Positions 23,725 to 35,150 are shown, counted from the stretch's first letter. The stretch: 64,000 bases of DNA from Bimuria novae-zelandiae CBS 107.79 (GCA_010015655.1 ML976675.1:738144-802143), one strand, 5' to 3'. The notes: generated by a model from the letters alone, not told the origin. Numbers and translations: made by a program.

Positions 23725-24625
23725 TAATACATTCCTTAATTTTATACTTAATTAAAAGCAATACGCTAAGACTCTTAACGTATTTAAGGAAGTAGATAGT
23801 CACTATTTAGAGGTACTATACGTCCTTTGTGACTTAAAGGACGCGCCACTCTTATAGTATAATACTTTAGAGTAATAGTTAAGCTATTAGAACTTAAACG
23901 CATTAAAAGCTTCTCATAATTATATTTTAATAATTAGCTAATTTTATTTATTTACGTTAATAATATTATTATAGTATATTACCTAACCAACGTTTATCTT
24001 TATTAAGACTTTAAGAATAAGTTACAGGACTAATTTAGACTTAAGGCTATAGGGGATCTATTCCGGTTCCTAGGCGTTTGGATCGTTCGCGATTACCAGA
24101 AGCACAAGATCTAGCTTATTTAAAATATATATATTAGTAAGGTTTATAAGAAGTATAGTATATAGCTAGTATCTAAAAAATCTAACTTTTTGCTTAATTT
24201 TATCTTTCTTAATAAGTTAATTAAGGAGATAGACGTTTAACGTACTAAGCTATATTAGGAGCTTATTAGTTATTTTACCTATATTACTTGCTAGACGTGG
24301 CCTAATATCGCTCGTAGCCACGTTATCCTTACTTACTATCTTATTAATCTAGGGTAGTTATATATTATAGCTATATAACGCGTCTAGCAATACTTACTTA
24401 CAACTTAATACTACGCTAGTAAGGATTTCTATAATAACTTAATTATAAAAGTTTTCTTTAATAATAATAACAATTATAATTTTTTATTCTTTAGCGCGTT
24501 AGACGCCTCGTACTTAAATAATATAAAAATATGTTACAGCTTATAAGGATAATACATTTTCCTTATAGGATAATTATTAACTAAAAGGCAATCGTCTAGT
24601 GTATAGTTACTATTAAGATTCGTTA
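23725..24625 (+). mobile_element. Copia-A fragment 5 (RT to RNase H)
   Basis: Directly after pogo-1 the Copia RT frame resumes. FLGVWIVRDYQKHKI (about 24070-24115) fits the Copia pattern FLG(I/V)xVxRDRxxxxIWL, and SALDASYLNN with LQGYIF (about 24490-24560) fits the RNase H block. The match fades near 24610-24625, where an LTR-like sequence starts. Confidence 0.7.
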
Positions 24626-25010
24626 AGATCCAACATAACGCGGGACGGGGCATGGGCACTTATCCGTATGCCTAGCCAAGATTCCTAACTTAGCTACAAA
24701 TCACGTGATTAGTCACGCGTTCTAGAAGTATCGGGCATCCTAGAAGTATCTTAGCATATAGGACTTTAGGACTTCTAGGGCTTTGAGGATTATTAGGATT
24801 TATAAGATAAGTTATATATATAGGAACTCAATAGTAAACTCCTACTATTATATTTAACCTGTTTACTAATCTATCGTTTAGATTTAACTTAGACTCTCTT
24901 ATTAATTTAATTATACTCTACACACCTTGAATACTAACGCCGTATTAATACGCGTAAGCTATTAATATCCCTTACCTATATTACTAACACTCCGGTCCGA
25001 GAACCAACCC
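24626..25010 (+). repeat. LTR-like segment with TATA box, unresolved
   Basis: Starts near GTTAAGATCCAACATAACGC and contains CACGTGATTAGTCACG, two GAAGTATC repeats, TTATATATATAGGAACTC and pyrimidine-rich tracts, a layout like the promoter region of a Copia LTR. It interrupts the Copia-A RNase H. I find no partner copy in the window and no clear end or target duplication, so it may be a solo or truncated LTR. Confidence 0.35.
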
Positions 25011-25560
25011 TTACCCCTTTAGGACCAGCTACCCCGAAGGGCTTAATAGTTACTAAGTCTACTACTAAATTAAAGCTACTTTTAATCTCCTTTACTAGCT
25101 TATAGATAGTAGAATAGCTTTACTACTTTAATAGTATTTTATTTAACTTAGACATAGCGCCTACGATCAACTATAATAATTAATAAATATTAAAAATTAT
25201 TAATAAGGATCTAGGTTAACTATATATAATAATTTAACACGTAAATATCTATTAGATATAGATCTAATAAGAGGCAAAGGCTTAGTAACTTATTATTAAA
25301 TAGGTCCTTATAAATAATATAGCTATTAACAGGCTTACTAAAGTCCTCTTAAAGGCTAAATATTAAGAGTTTATTTAATAGCTCTATTTTATTAATATCG
25401 CGTAACGCCTCTAGGGTAGCATTAATAATAATAATAATAATTTTATATATTTAGTTACCTAATTAACTAAGATTTTAGCTTCATTACTTAATTAACATAA
25501 AGCTGAGGGGGTGTATTACAGTTTAGGATATAAAGCTTGGGTCATCCGCGTACGTGCGGC
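25011..25560. other. AT-rich RIP-mutated DNA, no element recognised
   Basis: A weak minus-strand frame starts MSKLNKILLK near 25156 and another can be followed near 25420-25210, but neither matches a family I know. A run of ATA/AAT repeats lies near 25410-25440. Confidence 0.3.
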
Positions 25561-25589
25561 CTATGCACGTGATCTACACTATATAGCTC

Positions 25590-26250
25590 TATAGAGTAGC
25601 TTCTTAATTAGAACAACGATTGCCTTAACACTCTTTTTCGACATTACAGAAGTGCTAGACGACTTACTCTAGAACGCATTAGATTGGGCCTGTAAAAACC
25701 TGCCCTCTCTATTACTTTGGGTTAGGAGCACACGGGGTAACGCTCTATCGTTTAGAGGAGAACTGCCCTTTATTATCTAGCTAGCGCGTGTAGCGTACGA
25801 GCTATATTATATAAAGGTTACTAAGACTCGCGTAGAGGCAAAAGCATAGCACACGTTTACTATAGTAGTAGTAAACTTAATTATAGGAACTACTAGTATT
25901 AACTCTTAAAATACTATTATTAAAGCTAGTTTATAGTATATTAAAATGCGTATTAGTACCGTAGTTTATAATTATAACAACAATCTCGCAGTGCGAGCTA
26001 CTAAGTACAAGGTAAGTAAGATAGCTATTGCAGTGCCTACTGTCTTGTTTCCTGTTCCCTATGTGCCTGCCCACGACCCTTTTCCTACGGTCGCTAATTA
26101 AACAGATACCATCCAGTCTGGGACGTCTACTGCTTGTCTGGCCCGCCGTAGTGTACGCAATACCACTACTCGTCGTAGTGTACAAGATACACCCCAGACA
26201 AACCGTATACAAGGCGCGAGGACGCCACTTAGGGATATAACACTATAGGT
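25590..26250 (+). pseudogene. Unidentified coding remnant
   Basis: One plus-strand frame stays coherent for about 220 codons with only a few RIP-type stops. Readable parts are WACKNLPSLLLWVRSTRGNA (about 25690-25745), VSKIAIAVPTVLFPVPYVPA (about 26010-26070) and a Ser/Thr/Arg-rich tail SVRNTTTRRSVQDTP (about 26150-26195). The tail includes a short repeat of CGTAGTGTACxxAA. The region is less RIP-damaged than its surroundings. I do not recognise the protein; a transposon accessory or gag protein is possible. Confidence 0.4.
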
Positions 26251-26259
26251 CTATAATAT

Positions 26260-26640
26260 ATTAACCTTTACGCTAATATCGTCACGTGGAAAATAGCGTA
26301 TTATAATAAAAAAAGTAAATAGTATATTTAGGTAAATTATATATTCTATAATTAATTAGTTCTTTAAGTCTATTACTTTTAATATGCTAGTGCGTACCGT
26401 AGGCTATATTCTCTCTCTAACTACTTGTTTTACTACACCTCTATATGTCCTTAGCTAATAGCTATTACTAGTTAGCTTAGAAATTTGCAGAGAGTTATAT
26501 AAAGTCATAAAAAGTTATAAAGAGTTATAAAGAGTTACTAGCATAAATTATATACTATTATTATATTTACTATTTTAGAAGTATTAATAGCAGGAAAAGT
26601 AGGTCTTACGTGTAATTATTACTATATACTTATAGGACCT
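26260..26640. other. AT-rich DNA with short GTTATAAAGA repeats
   Basis: No gene seen. Near 26488-26540 the unit AGTTATAAAG is repeated about four times with small changes. A related motif, TTAGCTTAGAAAGTTAT, occurs at about 30205 and 34990, which suggests a dispersed repeat family. Confidence 0.35.
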
Positions 26641-27455
26641 ACTCGTCTTATTATAAAACCCCTATTGACACTAACATATTTAAGATAATTATTAGTATTA
26701 CTAATTACTTTAGGCTTGAGCTTATTTAGTATAACGTACTAATAGTATATCTACTCTATGCGCCGACGCTAAAAAGATTTTAAAAAAAATAAAAAACTAC
26801 TTAAAGTACTCCGCGCGCTTTATAGGTTAAAATAGTTACTACTACTATAGTGTAAGGAGCTCCGCAAGGCACTATAGTTACTAGGAATAAAACCTATACC
26901 AGGTTTCCCATATGTGTACACTAATAAATGGCTTATCCTATTTATCTACGTTAATAGTAGTATTATAGCCTTTTACCCACGCAACGCTAAACTACACTAG
27001 TAGTTTAAACGTAAGCTTAGTAAGTACTATTAACTAAAGTAACTTAGTCTACTTAAATAGTTCTTAAGTATACAAGTTATACAAGAAATTATAATTTATA
27101 AACTATAGTTACTTTAGGATACCGATATTAATAAAGTAACTATAAAGTATAGTATTATAACTACTTGACGCCTTATAGAAGTACTAATAATAGTAAACTA
27201 TCTTAAGCTATCTACTAAGGAACCTAACGTAGACTAAATAAAGTTCTACTAAGAACTAATTAGTTATCTTACTTTCCTTACGTAGTTTACCTATCTAGAT
27301 CTAGCACAAGCTTATATAATACATGCTTTATATCTTACTAACCCAGGACAAGCTTATATAATGACTATCCGCAAGGTATGGCGTCACATCCTAAAGACTT
27401 AGTACTACGCACTTAAAGCTCGTATAACAAAAAAAAATTTAAGAGTTTATAACTA
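26640..27455 (+). mobile_element. Copia-C fragment 1 (reverse transcriptase)
   Basis: A second, different plus-strand Copia remnant. Near 26700-26760 the frame resembles the RT start. PIPGFPYVYTNKWLILFIYV (about 26890-26950) fits the block before and including the YVDD position, which has decayed here. LTNPGQAYI (about 27340-27365) fits the conserved (L)TNPS..H block. It breaks off at the TA where pogo-2 is inserted. Confidence 0.68.
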
Positions 27456-29302
27456 ACGTGGTTCACCACCGAGCGGGCCAACCCCACTAAGCGGGCCACT
27501 TTTTAAAAGTCAGTCTATTGCGAAGCGCCTCCTACAACACCACTACAATTTACTATAATTCGCAGAACATAGAAATACTATGTAGACTTATTATTATTAG
27601 ATGTATCTACAATTTCTACTGCGCAGGTGCGAGCGTTGTGGTTAGCTTCGCCGCAACGTTTGTAGCGCCTCTACCCACGCACCCTCTTTGCAGACTCTTT
27701 ACCCTCCTTTTACCTACTACTATCCTTTTTAGCTATTAAATCGACTACCTCTCTTACTATAAGTGTCTTAGCTGCCTGAATATACTTCCTCTTTTAATTT
27801 TTTACCTTTAATACTATCTCTACTATCTTACGAAGCCCTGCTATTTTCTATTACATTAACACTATTTCATGCCCTATTAATGTAACACCTTTGTTAAGCT
27901 GCTTAACAACTCTAAAAAGCGGAGAAACTAGTAAATCTCTATACTTTTATACACGCTTACAAACTAGCGTTAACTAAGCCTCTATTTTGCGGAGGTTACT
28001 TAGTGTTTTTAATTCCTATAGGGTGTCCTCTACGTTAGGTGGAGTTGGCGTACGAAGAACCACATTAAGTCTTAATAACACCGCCTCTAGGTCGTGTAAG
28101 ACTAATCTAGCGCCTTTAAAGCCTGCGTAGATGTTCGCCTTTATTATTACTTTTTTAAAAGCTACTTTAAAGGCTAGTAGAAAGGCCTTCTTCTTAATCT
28201 ACTTAGTGCCGTATCGTGCTAAGCTACTAATCTTATTACTGTACGCCCGCTTTAAAGGCGAAAAATAACCTACATTAAGTGGCTACAAGAGGTGTGATGA
28301 GTGTGGAGGTATATAGAGAATAATAATCTTCTATTCCTTACAGTATTTATAGAATTTGTGTAAGCAGTGGCTCTTATAACTATCTATAATTAGTAGCTAG
28401 TGTGCACCTAAACTACGCGCCTTAGTATAAGTATTAAAGTGCCTTAGCTAGGTAAGGCTAAGCTTATTTAACGTCTAGCTATTAGGACTAACTTTAATAA
28501 CCTAGTCTCGGGGTAGATTGTAGAACTAGGACGTGATTAGAACCTTGCTAGGGAAGATAAGAAAGGGTAGCAGAGCCTAGCCTTTAGCGCTAACACCCTA
28601 GATATTAGTAACCCACCTATAATTGCTAGGTTAAATCTTCTTTAGGTTACTTCGCTTCTTAGAGCCTGTAAAGACCATCTAACCCTGTATTACCCCTATT
28701 ATAAAGCCTGTCTCGTCGAAGTTGTACGTGTCGTCATTAGCGATACTATACTTAGCCTTAGTATTAGTAACTAGCTTAAACTAGGGCGTTATAATACGTG
28801 GATCTTCGTTTAGGGCTTGCTAATAATTATATAGATAGCTCCTTTAAAGCTTAATTTCTAGCGTACGCGTCTTAAGCCTGTCTACCTAGTGCTTACTAAT
28901 AGGCTATCTACCGCGCTTAGTAAGTAGATTATTAGCTATATCTTAGACTATATCCCTTATTGCACCTATTCCTCGCTAGTTAAGCTTAAGTATACGTCGG
29001 ACTAGAGCCTCCTCCTCTAGCTTAGTTAGCTTCTTTAAGTTAGGCTCGCGATCGCGTCGAGAGAGGGCTCCTTAGCGTTATTATTATACTATTGTTTAAG
29101 GCACGCTAAAGGCTATAATAATATATTTTTTGCTCTTATTATAATCTTTAATTATAGCTTAGATAGCAAGCTATAGTACGCTTTTAGTATAAGGTTATTG
29201 CGCGTTATGTTGTGATGGCATTGTGGTATAAGCTGGAGGTGGGCTGCATTTAGCAAAGTTGGCCCGCTCGGTGGGGTTGGCCCGCTCGGTGGTGAACCAC
29301 GT
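27456..29302 (-). mobile_element. pogo-2: second copy of pogo-1, inverse orientation
   Basis: 1847 bp, flanked by TA at 27454-27455 and 29303-29304, and colinear with pogo-1 on the opposite strand. Differences that I can align are mostly C/T and G/A. It splits Copia-C in its RNase H region. Confidence 0.93.
27515..29221 (-). pseudogene. pogo/Fot1-type transposase, pogo-2 copy
   Basis: The ATG at 29221-29219 corresponds to that of pogo-1. The motif YNFDETGFIIGVIQG (about 28718-28675) is better preserved than in pogo-1, where the Gly is Arg. The C-terminal knuckle is partly lost (YKRCGEANHNARTC: first Cys replaced by Tyr, Gly by Asn). Stops differ from those in pogo-1, so the two copies were mutated independently at least in part. 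Confidence 0.87.
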
Positions 29303-29800
29303 TATAAAGGAAGACTATCGAGATCTTATTTTCTTTAAAGTATCTAATATAGTATTTACCAATAATATTAAGATTTGCTAAAGCTTTTAAGACTATGGTT
29401 TTTGACTCTTTAGTATAATTATTAAATAGAAATTAACTCTATAGCGTATAATTATAAAATCTACTATTAAGGTAGAATTACTTGCCCTTTTTCTTACAGG
29501 CTTAAAAATAAAAGAGTAGTTATAACTATTTATTAAACTATCCTTAATACTTAATATTACTTCTATTATTTAGTATAATAACTAGTAAACTATAGGCATC
29601 TTTACAAAGAAGTAGGACAAGTTAGTAATAAAGCTAAAGTATATAAATATATACTAAAGCCAGATTCGTTAAGAAGTAGAGCAAGGACGACTCTATATAT
29701 AATAGTAACTTACTAATAAAATGCCCGCTAATAGCATGACTAAGATGCTTATATAACAGAAGTATGCCGAGTTCGTAAGATAGAGATATATTACTAACCT
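29303..29800 (+). mobile_element. Copia-C fragment 2 (RNase H)
   Basis: Continues Copia-C after pogo-2. VELLALFLTGLKIKE (about 29470-29515) matches the RNase H segment TEAELLALS...KE, and the rest follows the pattern DN.QT..LL.....TKLRHVDIHQHWLRQEV...I..-WV.T..MPADGLTK, with its D, H and stop-converted Gln/Trp residues recognisable to about 29790. Confidence 0.7.
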
Positions 29801-30365
29801 ACGCACTTATCTAAGTCATAGTAAATATATAAGTAGGAGAGATTATCCTTGCGTCGCTGGCTAACTACAGGATAAGGGAGTGTGTACCGGTTTATAGAGC
29901 TAGATAAAGGAGACGTCCTTGTCTTATTAGATGTCAGATATGGTGTAACAGACAAGGAACCCCTAACACCTCTAATACATGCTTGTGATCGCCACAACAC
30001 CATATACAAATAGAGTAGCCAGACCTACACAATACAACAAGTGTTTTCCCGACTTTCGCTTTTCAGCAACAACCTCTACAATAGACCTACTTAAATATGG
30101 CCTTTAAAGCATATGCAGCCTTCAGAGTATTAGTAGCTTAATAATTCTACTCTAATTAGCTTAAAAGGTCTTAAAAAGTTAACCTTAGCGTCCTAATTAG
30201 CTTAGAAAGTTATGAAAAGTTATAACGCTAGCCTAGCTTATATACTATACGCACTTATTTTAAAAGGTCTACTATTTTTATTTACTTAGGCCTTTTTATT
30301 ATTATTTATTTACTTTAAGTACGTAGGCTAACTTTATTTATATTAAAAGTAGTACTATACTTAAA
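29801..30365. other. Partly mutated DNA after Copia-C, possibly its 3' LTR
   Basis: The first 300 bases are less AT-rich than the rest and end in a pyrimidine-rich stretch and TTCAGCAACA. This is where the 3' LTR of Copia-C would lie, but no partner LTR is present to confirm it. The rest shows nothing recognisable apart from the TTAGCTTAGAAAGTTAT motif at about 30205. Confidence 0.3.
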
Positions 30366-30600
30366 ATTAGCTACTGCTTGCTAATCGCTAGATAAGCGCC
30401 TACCTTAAGCTATACTTTTAAATAAGGTAAAAGTATAGCTAAAATAAGTACTAGTCTAGTAATAGGTACTAATAACTAAGTATTTATCTAATACTTAAGT
30501 CTCTTTAACATAGAGTTCTTAAGCCATACTTTTACATTATTTAGAAGTATAGCTTAAGGTAGGCGTTTATCTAATAATAAGCGGATAGTAGCTAGCTTGC
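30366..30600. repeat. MITE-like inverted repeat
   Basis: Two 51-bp arms, 30390-30440 and 30522-30572, are inverted copies (about 90 % identical by eye), and weaker complementarity extends outward to about 30366 and 30598. The centre (30441-30521) has no coding potential. A third, poorer copy of the arm lies near 30620-30660. The structure resembles a non-autonomous DNA transposon. No clear target duplication was found. Confidence 0.55.
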
Positions 30601-30734
30601 CTAATACTTAGGGCTTTTAAGCTATACCTTTTATCCTATTTAAAACTATAAGCGCTATACTTATAATTACTTTTAATTATATAATGCAGTTTAATAGATT
30701 TAGTAATTAGCATTAACTATAGCTATTTACCGTT

Positions 30735-31330
30735 CTTTTAACTGCTTACTCTTACTACTTTAGTAAATACATAATCTAAGTGCGCTAAGGCGTAAGCACG
30801 TGATAAGAAGCGGCCTAACGGAGGCCCCAAGACCTCTATATAAAGAGGCCCACTCCCTACGTTATACAACTTTCTCTTCAGCTTCCGACGCTCCACACGA
30901 CTCGTGATTTGTGTGCTGGATTTCGACTTCCCAGGGCCCAGAGTCAAAGGCCCATACTGCAGCTCGTGATCTGTATGGTGGAGCACCTTTACCCATACGG
31001 CTTATGATTCGTATAAGTGGCAGCTAGTATTAACTCTCCTTCTACAGTGCTGTTTTATTTGCTAACCCTTTTTACTATGGTCTGTGGGATACCAGTCTAC
31101 CCTTACCGCACCGCTCCAATGGATGTGTGGTCACCTCTGCTGCAAAGCATGTGCGACAGAAGGAACCGGCGGTTACGGCCAATGGCGCTTTGTATAGAGT
31201 GTAACTAGCAACAACGATCTTGTAAGGATCACCCGGCGTCGGTGGCACGAGTTGTCACTATCCTGTATAGAGCTGGCGTCGTTGAGAAATCTTCACCCCA
31301 GTAAAAGGTTCTGTGCCTTCGGCCTCCCTC
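30735..31330 (+). other. Unmutated island: promoter-like or solo-LTR-like segment
   Basis: In the middle of RIP-mutated DNA this stretch keeps normal CpA and TpG. It contains CTCTATATAAAGAGGCCC (about 30834-30851, a TATA box inside a short palindrome), a pyrimidine-rich initiator region, and three successive short stem-loops (30893-30920, 30951-30980, 30990-31020). The open frame on the minus strand (30986-30738) spans the TATA box and lacks other support. A solo LTR or a captured host promoter are the main readings. Confidence 0.4.
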
Positions 31331-34190
31331 TATTCTATAGTCTAGGTTATAAATAGCTCAGTCTTCATTATGTAGCTTTTAAAGCCTATCTTGCCTTAGT
31401 ATAAGTACACTAAGTTAGGCCCTTTTTATAATTATAGGTTAAGAATAGTTGCTCTACTACTTTAGTAGCTAAATTATATTTAAGGATTAGTTACTTATTA
31501 GCTTTACTAGCGCTATTAGTAAGTTAGAGAGCTTAAATAGCTTTATAGTTTTTAGCTTATAAAATATAATAGCGGGCGAGTAAAGTTATAAAATAAAATA
31601 ACTATATAGCGCTAGAGGAGTGCTAGTAGTCTTTACGTAGCTTAGTCTTAAGCTAAAAGCGCCTTAAACTATAGTAAGTAATTTTAATAATAAAATCAAA
31701 GCTATTATTAGAAGCTATAGTAGTTAAGGTAATTTTCTTAATAAATTTAACTTTATAGGCTTTAATTTTAACAGTGTTACTACCTATAGCGTATTTTATT
31801 TAGGTAAGAGATAGAGAGCACTAACAGTCTTACCTATTAAATATAGACCTTAAACGTCCCTCCCTCCTATAGATGTGCGCCTTAGACGTCTCCCTATTAG
31901 AAATAGATCTTAAACGTTATGCTAGAGGTGTAGAGTAGTAGGGTCTATAGTATTGGCAAGGCGGCGTTAAGACACTATTATATACTAGTAAGTTTTAGCG
32001 TCTTAACACCTCTAACTACTTTAGTAGTTACGCCTACCTACAAATTATAATATATAAGTTTATTTAAGGCGTAGTTATTAATATTCGCCTGTTTATCCTA
32101 CGTATTATTTATAAGGTTATTTAGTAGAGGTTTAATTATAGTATACACGTGTTATATATTAAACTTATTAATACGCTATATAATAATATTGGTGCTATAT
32201 TTATAAATATTGCAAGAGATAAATATAAGTTTATCTTTAGGTGCATACTTATCGCGTGGTTCGGAGAATCCATCTCGAAACAACGTCTAGGAGGTAGTCC
32301 ACATATTACCCTGCGCCTCTGTATATGTATGCGCAAATGGCATATTCTCCCTAAAGAAACTCTCTAGGCGGCTTCGATATCCCTATATATAGGCAGTATA
32401 TAAGGTAGACCTTTAAAATGTAATATTAATATGGTGTGTAAAGTTTTTTAATTACTTTATTTAAATTCTATAAGTATAATTTAAGTACTCCTAGTATAAA
32501 TTAATTAGTGAAAAGGTAGCATTGCGGCCTACCTAATTTATAAAAGTAAAAGTAAAAATAGAGTGCTATAATATAAAGTTATTTACAAATAATAAATTCT
32601 ACTAATAATAAAGTATTTGCGTTTATGGTTAGTCTAACTAGTTTTAAAGAAAACGATAGTAAGCAGATTAATAAGATATTATACTATACGAATATCCCCA
32701 CGCTTTACAGCGTGGCGTATAGTAAGAAATAACTCTACTTTGTAGAAATATCGACACATAGTACGGAAGGTTAGTCTCGTTATCCTAACTATTCCAGGCA
32801 GCTAGTGTAAAGGCAGTAGACTAAACGTCCTTAATAATATTTAGAAACTAAGCAGGAGTAAGGCTAGATAAGATAATACTAATATTAAATCTTAGGATAC
32901 TACCTTATTACTCTACCTATAGCAGACTATATCTTTATATAGAGGCATACAAGAGTGCGCAAACGCGGACTAAAAACCCTTAAGTACTTAAGACTGTCCC
33001 GATTGCTATTGCTACGACCCTATATAGCTAAGTTATAAGATATAATATAAATACTATGCTCCTAGTAGTTCTCAGTGGACTAGTGGGTCCGAATAATAGT
33101 AAATAAGAGGTATATCTAAATATAGAACTAAGTAGGTATAGGGAGGATCTACTTACGGTAGTTATACTCCTTAGTAATATATTTTATTAATATTTAACCT
33201 AACACGTGGGTTTGATAGTTAACTAGTTATTATAAATATAATATAGGTAATTAGTAAAGTTATAACTATAAGTTTTAGTTAGTTCTATCTAAAGTCTAAG
33301 CTATTTAACGTATATATTATTATATACTTAGAAAGTACTATTAATATTGCCTTTATTTATATGTATACTTCTAACTACTAGTACTTAGCCTTGCCTACAA
33401 GGAGTTGCTAGATTTTAGGAAACTAAGGCTTTAGATTACTAGTATTACTAAATATATTCTTAATTATGTTTAGAAAAACACGCATAACTACGCTATATAT
33501 TAAAAATATTAAAGTATTAGTACTTACAAAGTCGCTACGCTATGTTCTATTACTAACGATAATCTTATTAAGTAATAATAGCTTTAAGGGATTATATATA
33601 TAGCAGGTAAGGCTTCTAGTAGGTATAAAGGGACACTTTATAAAGGCTACGTTAGTTATTAACTAAAATGTAACATAGTATCTAATATCTTTATAATACT
33701 TATAATTAGCAAAGTTAATATTATTATATATACTAATACCCTAGGGGTTTCAAGCGTGCTGGTGTAATAAAGTCTATAAAATATAAAGTTTAGATACGTT
33801 GCTAATATACGGGGGTTTTCTATATTAAATTAGACTCTAATTTGTCTAGAAAAGTAAAGAAAGTGTAAGATTAAATTTAAAATATAGTATATAAGAAAAA
33901 GCTTACTAACGTACTTTTATATAGTAAGCTAGCTTATTTATCTTATTATTAGCGTAAAAATAAGAATAGCATATACCTAACCTAGCTAATGTTTTAATAA
34001 TATAATAATTAATAGCGGAGCCTAGCACGTACGCATTAAGGCAGGATAGTAAGAAATTAAACTTAATTTAACTATAAAGAAATATATACAACTTAAAAAA
34101 ATATATATACGCTAATTAATAGCCTCCCTCTTATCTCTTTAAGTGTTATATAATAGTTACTTAGCCTATAAGTTCTTAATTATACTACTT
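31331..34190. other. AT-rich RIP-mutated DNA without recognised genes
   Basis: Stops are dense in all frames. Short, less mutated patches occur at about 31850-31950 and 32240-32400. A plus-strand coding ghost may run through about 33330-33560 (for example SITKYILNYV near 33440-33470), but I cannot assign it. These are probably very old transposon remains. Confidence 0.35.
32682..32728. repeat. Two-tier palindrome
   Basis: An outer inverted pair ACTATACG/CGTATAGT encloses an inner pair CCACGC/GCGTGG around a TTTACA loop. The stem could fold on either strand. No adjacent gene explains it. Confidence 0.5.
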
Positions 34191-34199
34191 AAAAACTAG

Positions 34200-34800
34200 T
34201 GCTATTTTAGTGCGAGGTTGCTAACCTGCTATATAGTATAATTAAAGTTAATATCCTTGACGTTGGTCTGTATAGTATACGTGCTAAACATAGGACACTT
34301 TGCGGCAAGCCTGTCTAGCTCCGCTGTGGCCTCCTTTTTAAACTCCCTTACAGGATCTGTAGGCCCACTGTCTAACACGTTGTGGCGTGCTAGAGTTTTA
34401 ACTACCTCTTAAATCCTCTTCCTCGGCAGTGCCTATATAGTATACTAAGTATGCACTAACTGGAGCTCACGCTTATCTTCTATACTATCCTAAGTAATTA
34501 TAAATTATTTAAAGGTCTAGTTAACTTCGTGCAGTAATTTAACATTGTAATTTAGCTTCTAGTGTTATAAGCGACGTCTGTACGGCCCATGGGTTCGCTA
34601 GCGGGCTTCGATATGGGGTCTGACAGGCACGTGTGCGGTACGAGGTAATAGCAGAGACGTTGTAGCGTCTAGTTAAGGACACGGGCTAGATAAAAGACCA
34701 GGCGGTGGTAATAAGTACGGGCTTCACAGCATTCTAGAGGTGGCAAACGGGGAGGCTGTAGGGCGGCGATGGGACGTGCTAGGCAGATCTATAACTAATA
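34200..34800 (-). pseudogene. Unidentified coding remnant, minus strand
   Basis: From about 34790 down to 34200 one minus-strand frame can be read with RIP-type stops: RTAHVPVRPHIEAR (about 34650-34610), ALPRKRI followed by EVVKTLARHNVLDSGPTDPV (about 34425-34340), and EFKKEATAELDRLAAKCPMF (about 34350-34290). Normal codon structure over about 190 residues argues for a real former gene, part of it much less RIP-damaged than its surroundings. I cannot identify the family. Confidence 0.42.
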
Positions 34801-35057
34801 GAAAACGTTATATAAGGTTTAAGCTTTAAATTAAGAGTATTACAAGTAATATTAGACGTTATTTAGTTATACATATATAAGCTAGAAGTTAGTAGTTTAG
34901 TACTATTAATATTAGTAGGTCTTACTAATATTACTTACTTAAATTCCTTTAGACGCTATAGCTAAGTTAATTTTAAGCACTCTCTAATTAGCTTAGAAAG
35001 TTATAGAAATTCCTAGTACAGCGCTAGCTTTGCTAGTCTCTTAGCTAAGCAGGGGCT
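34801..35057. other. AT-rich DNA left of MULE-1
   Basis: No gene seen. The TTAGCTTAGAAAGTTAT motif shared with 30205 is at about 34990, followed by GCTAGCTTTGCTAG. Confidence 0.3.
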
Positions 35058-35063
35058 TAACTC

Positions 35064-35150
35064 AGGGAGTTAATGCGGACACCATCACTTTTACTAACGG
35101 TACCACCTAACTAAGCATAATCATGACTAAGCCACTAACACCGCTTTAGC
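35064..35150 (+). repeat. MULE-1 left terminal inverted repeat
   Basis: 87 bp, the more RIP-mutated of the two ends (A or T where the right end keeps G or C). Confidence 0.85.

Noticed and set aside
23401..23803. Minus-strand open frames at the pogo-1 end
   Set aside because: Shadows of the transposase C-terminus and of the terminal inverted repeat; the same artefact recurs on plus at 27518-27739 in pogo-2.
32136..32367. Overlapping sense and antisense open frames of about 70 codons
   Set aside because: Low-complexity AT-rich DNA, no motif, and each frame excludes the other.
32682..32728. Hairpin as the 3' end of a Helitron
   Set aside because: No CTRR-type end directly after the hairpin, no TC 5' end and no Rep/helicase remains nearby.
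33180..33760. Possible tyrosine recombinase (Starship captain) remnant
   Set aside because: Only vague resemblance; no conserved Arg-His-Arg-Tyr set can be placed.
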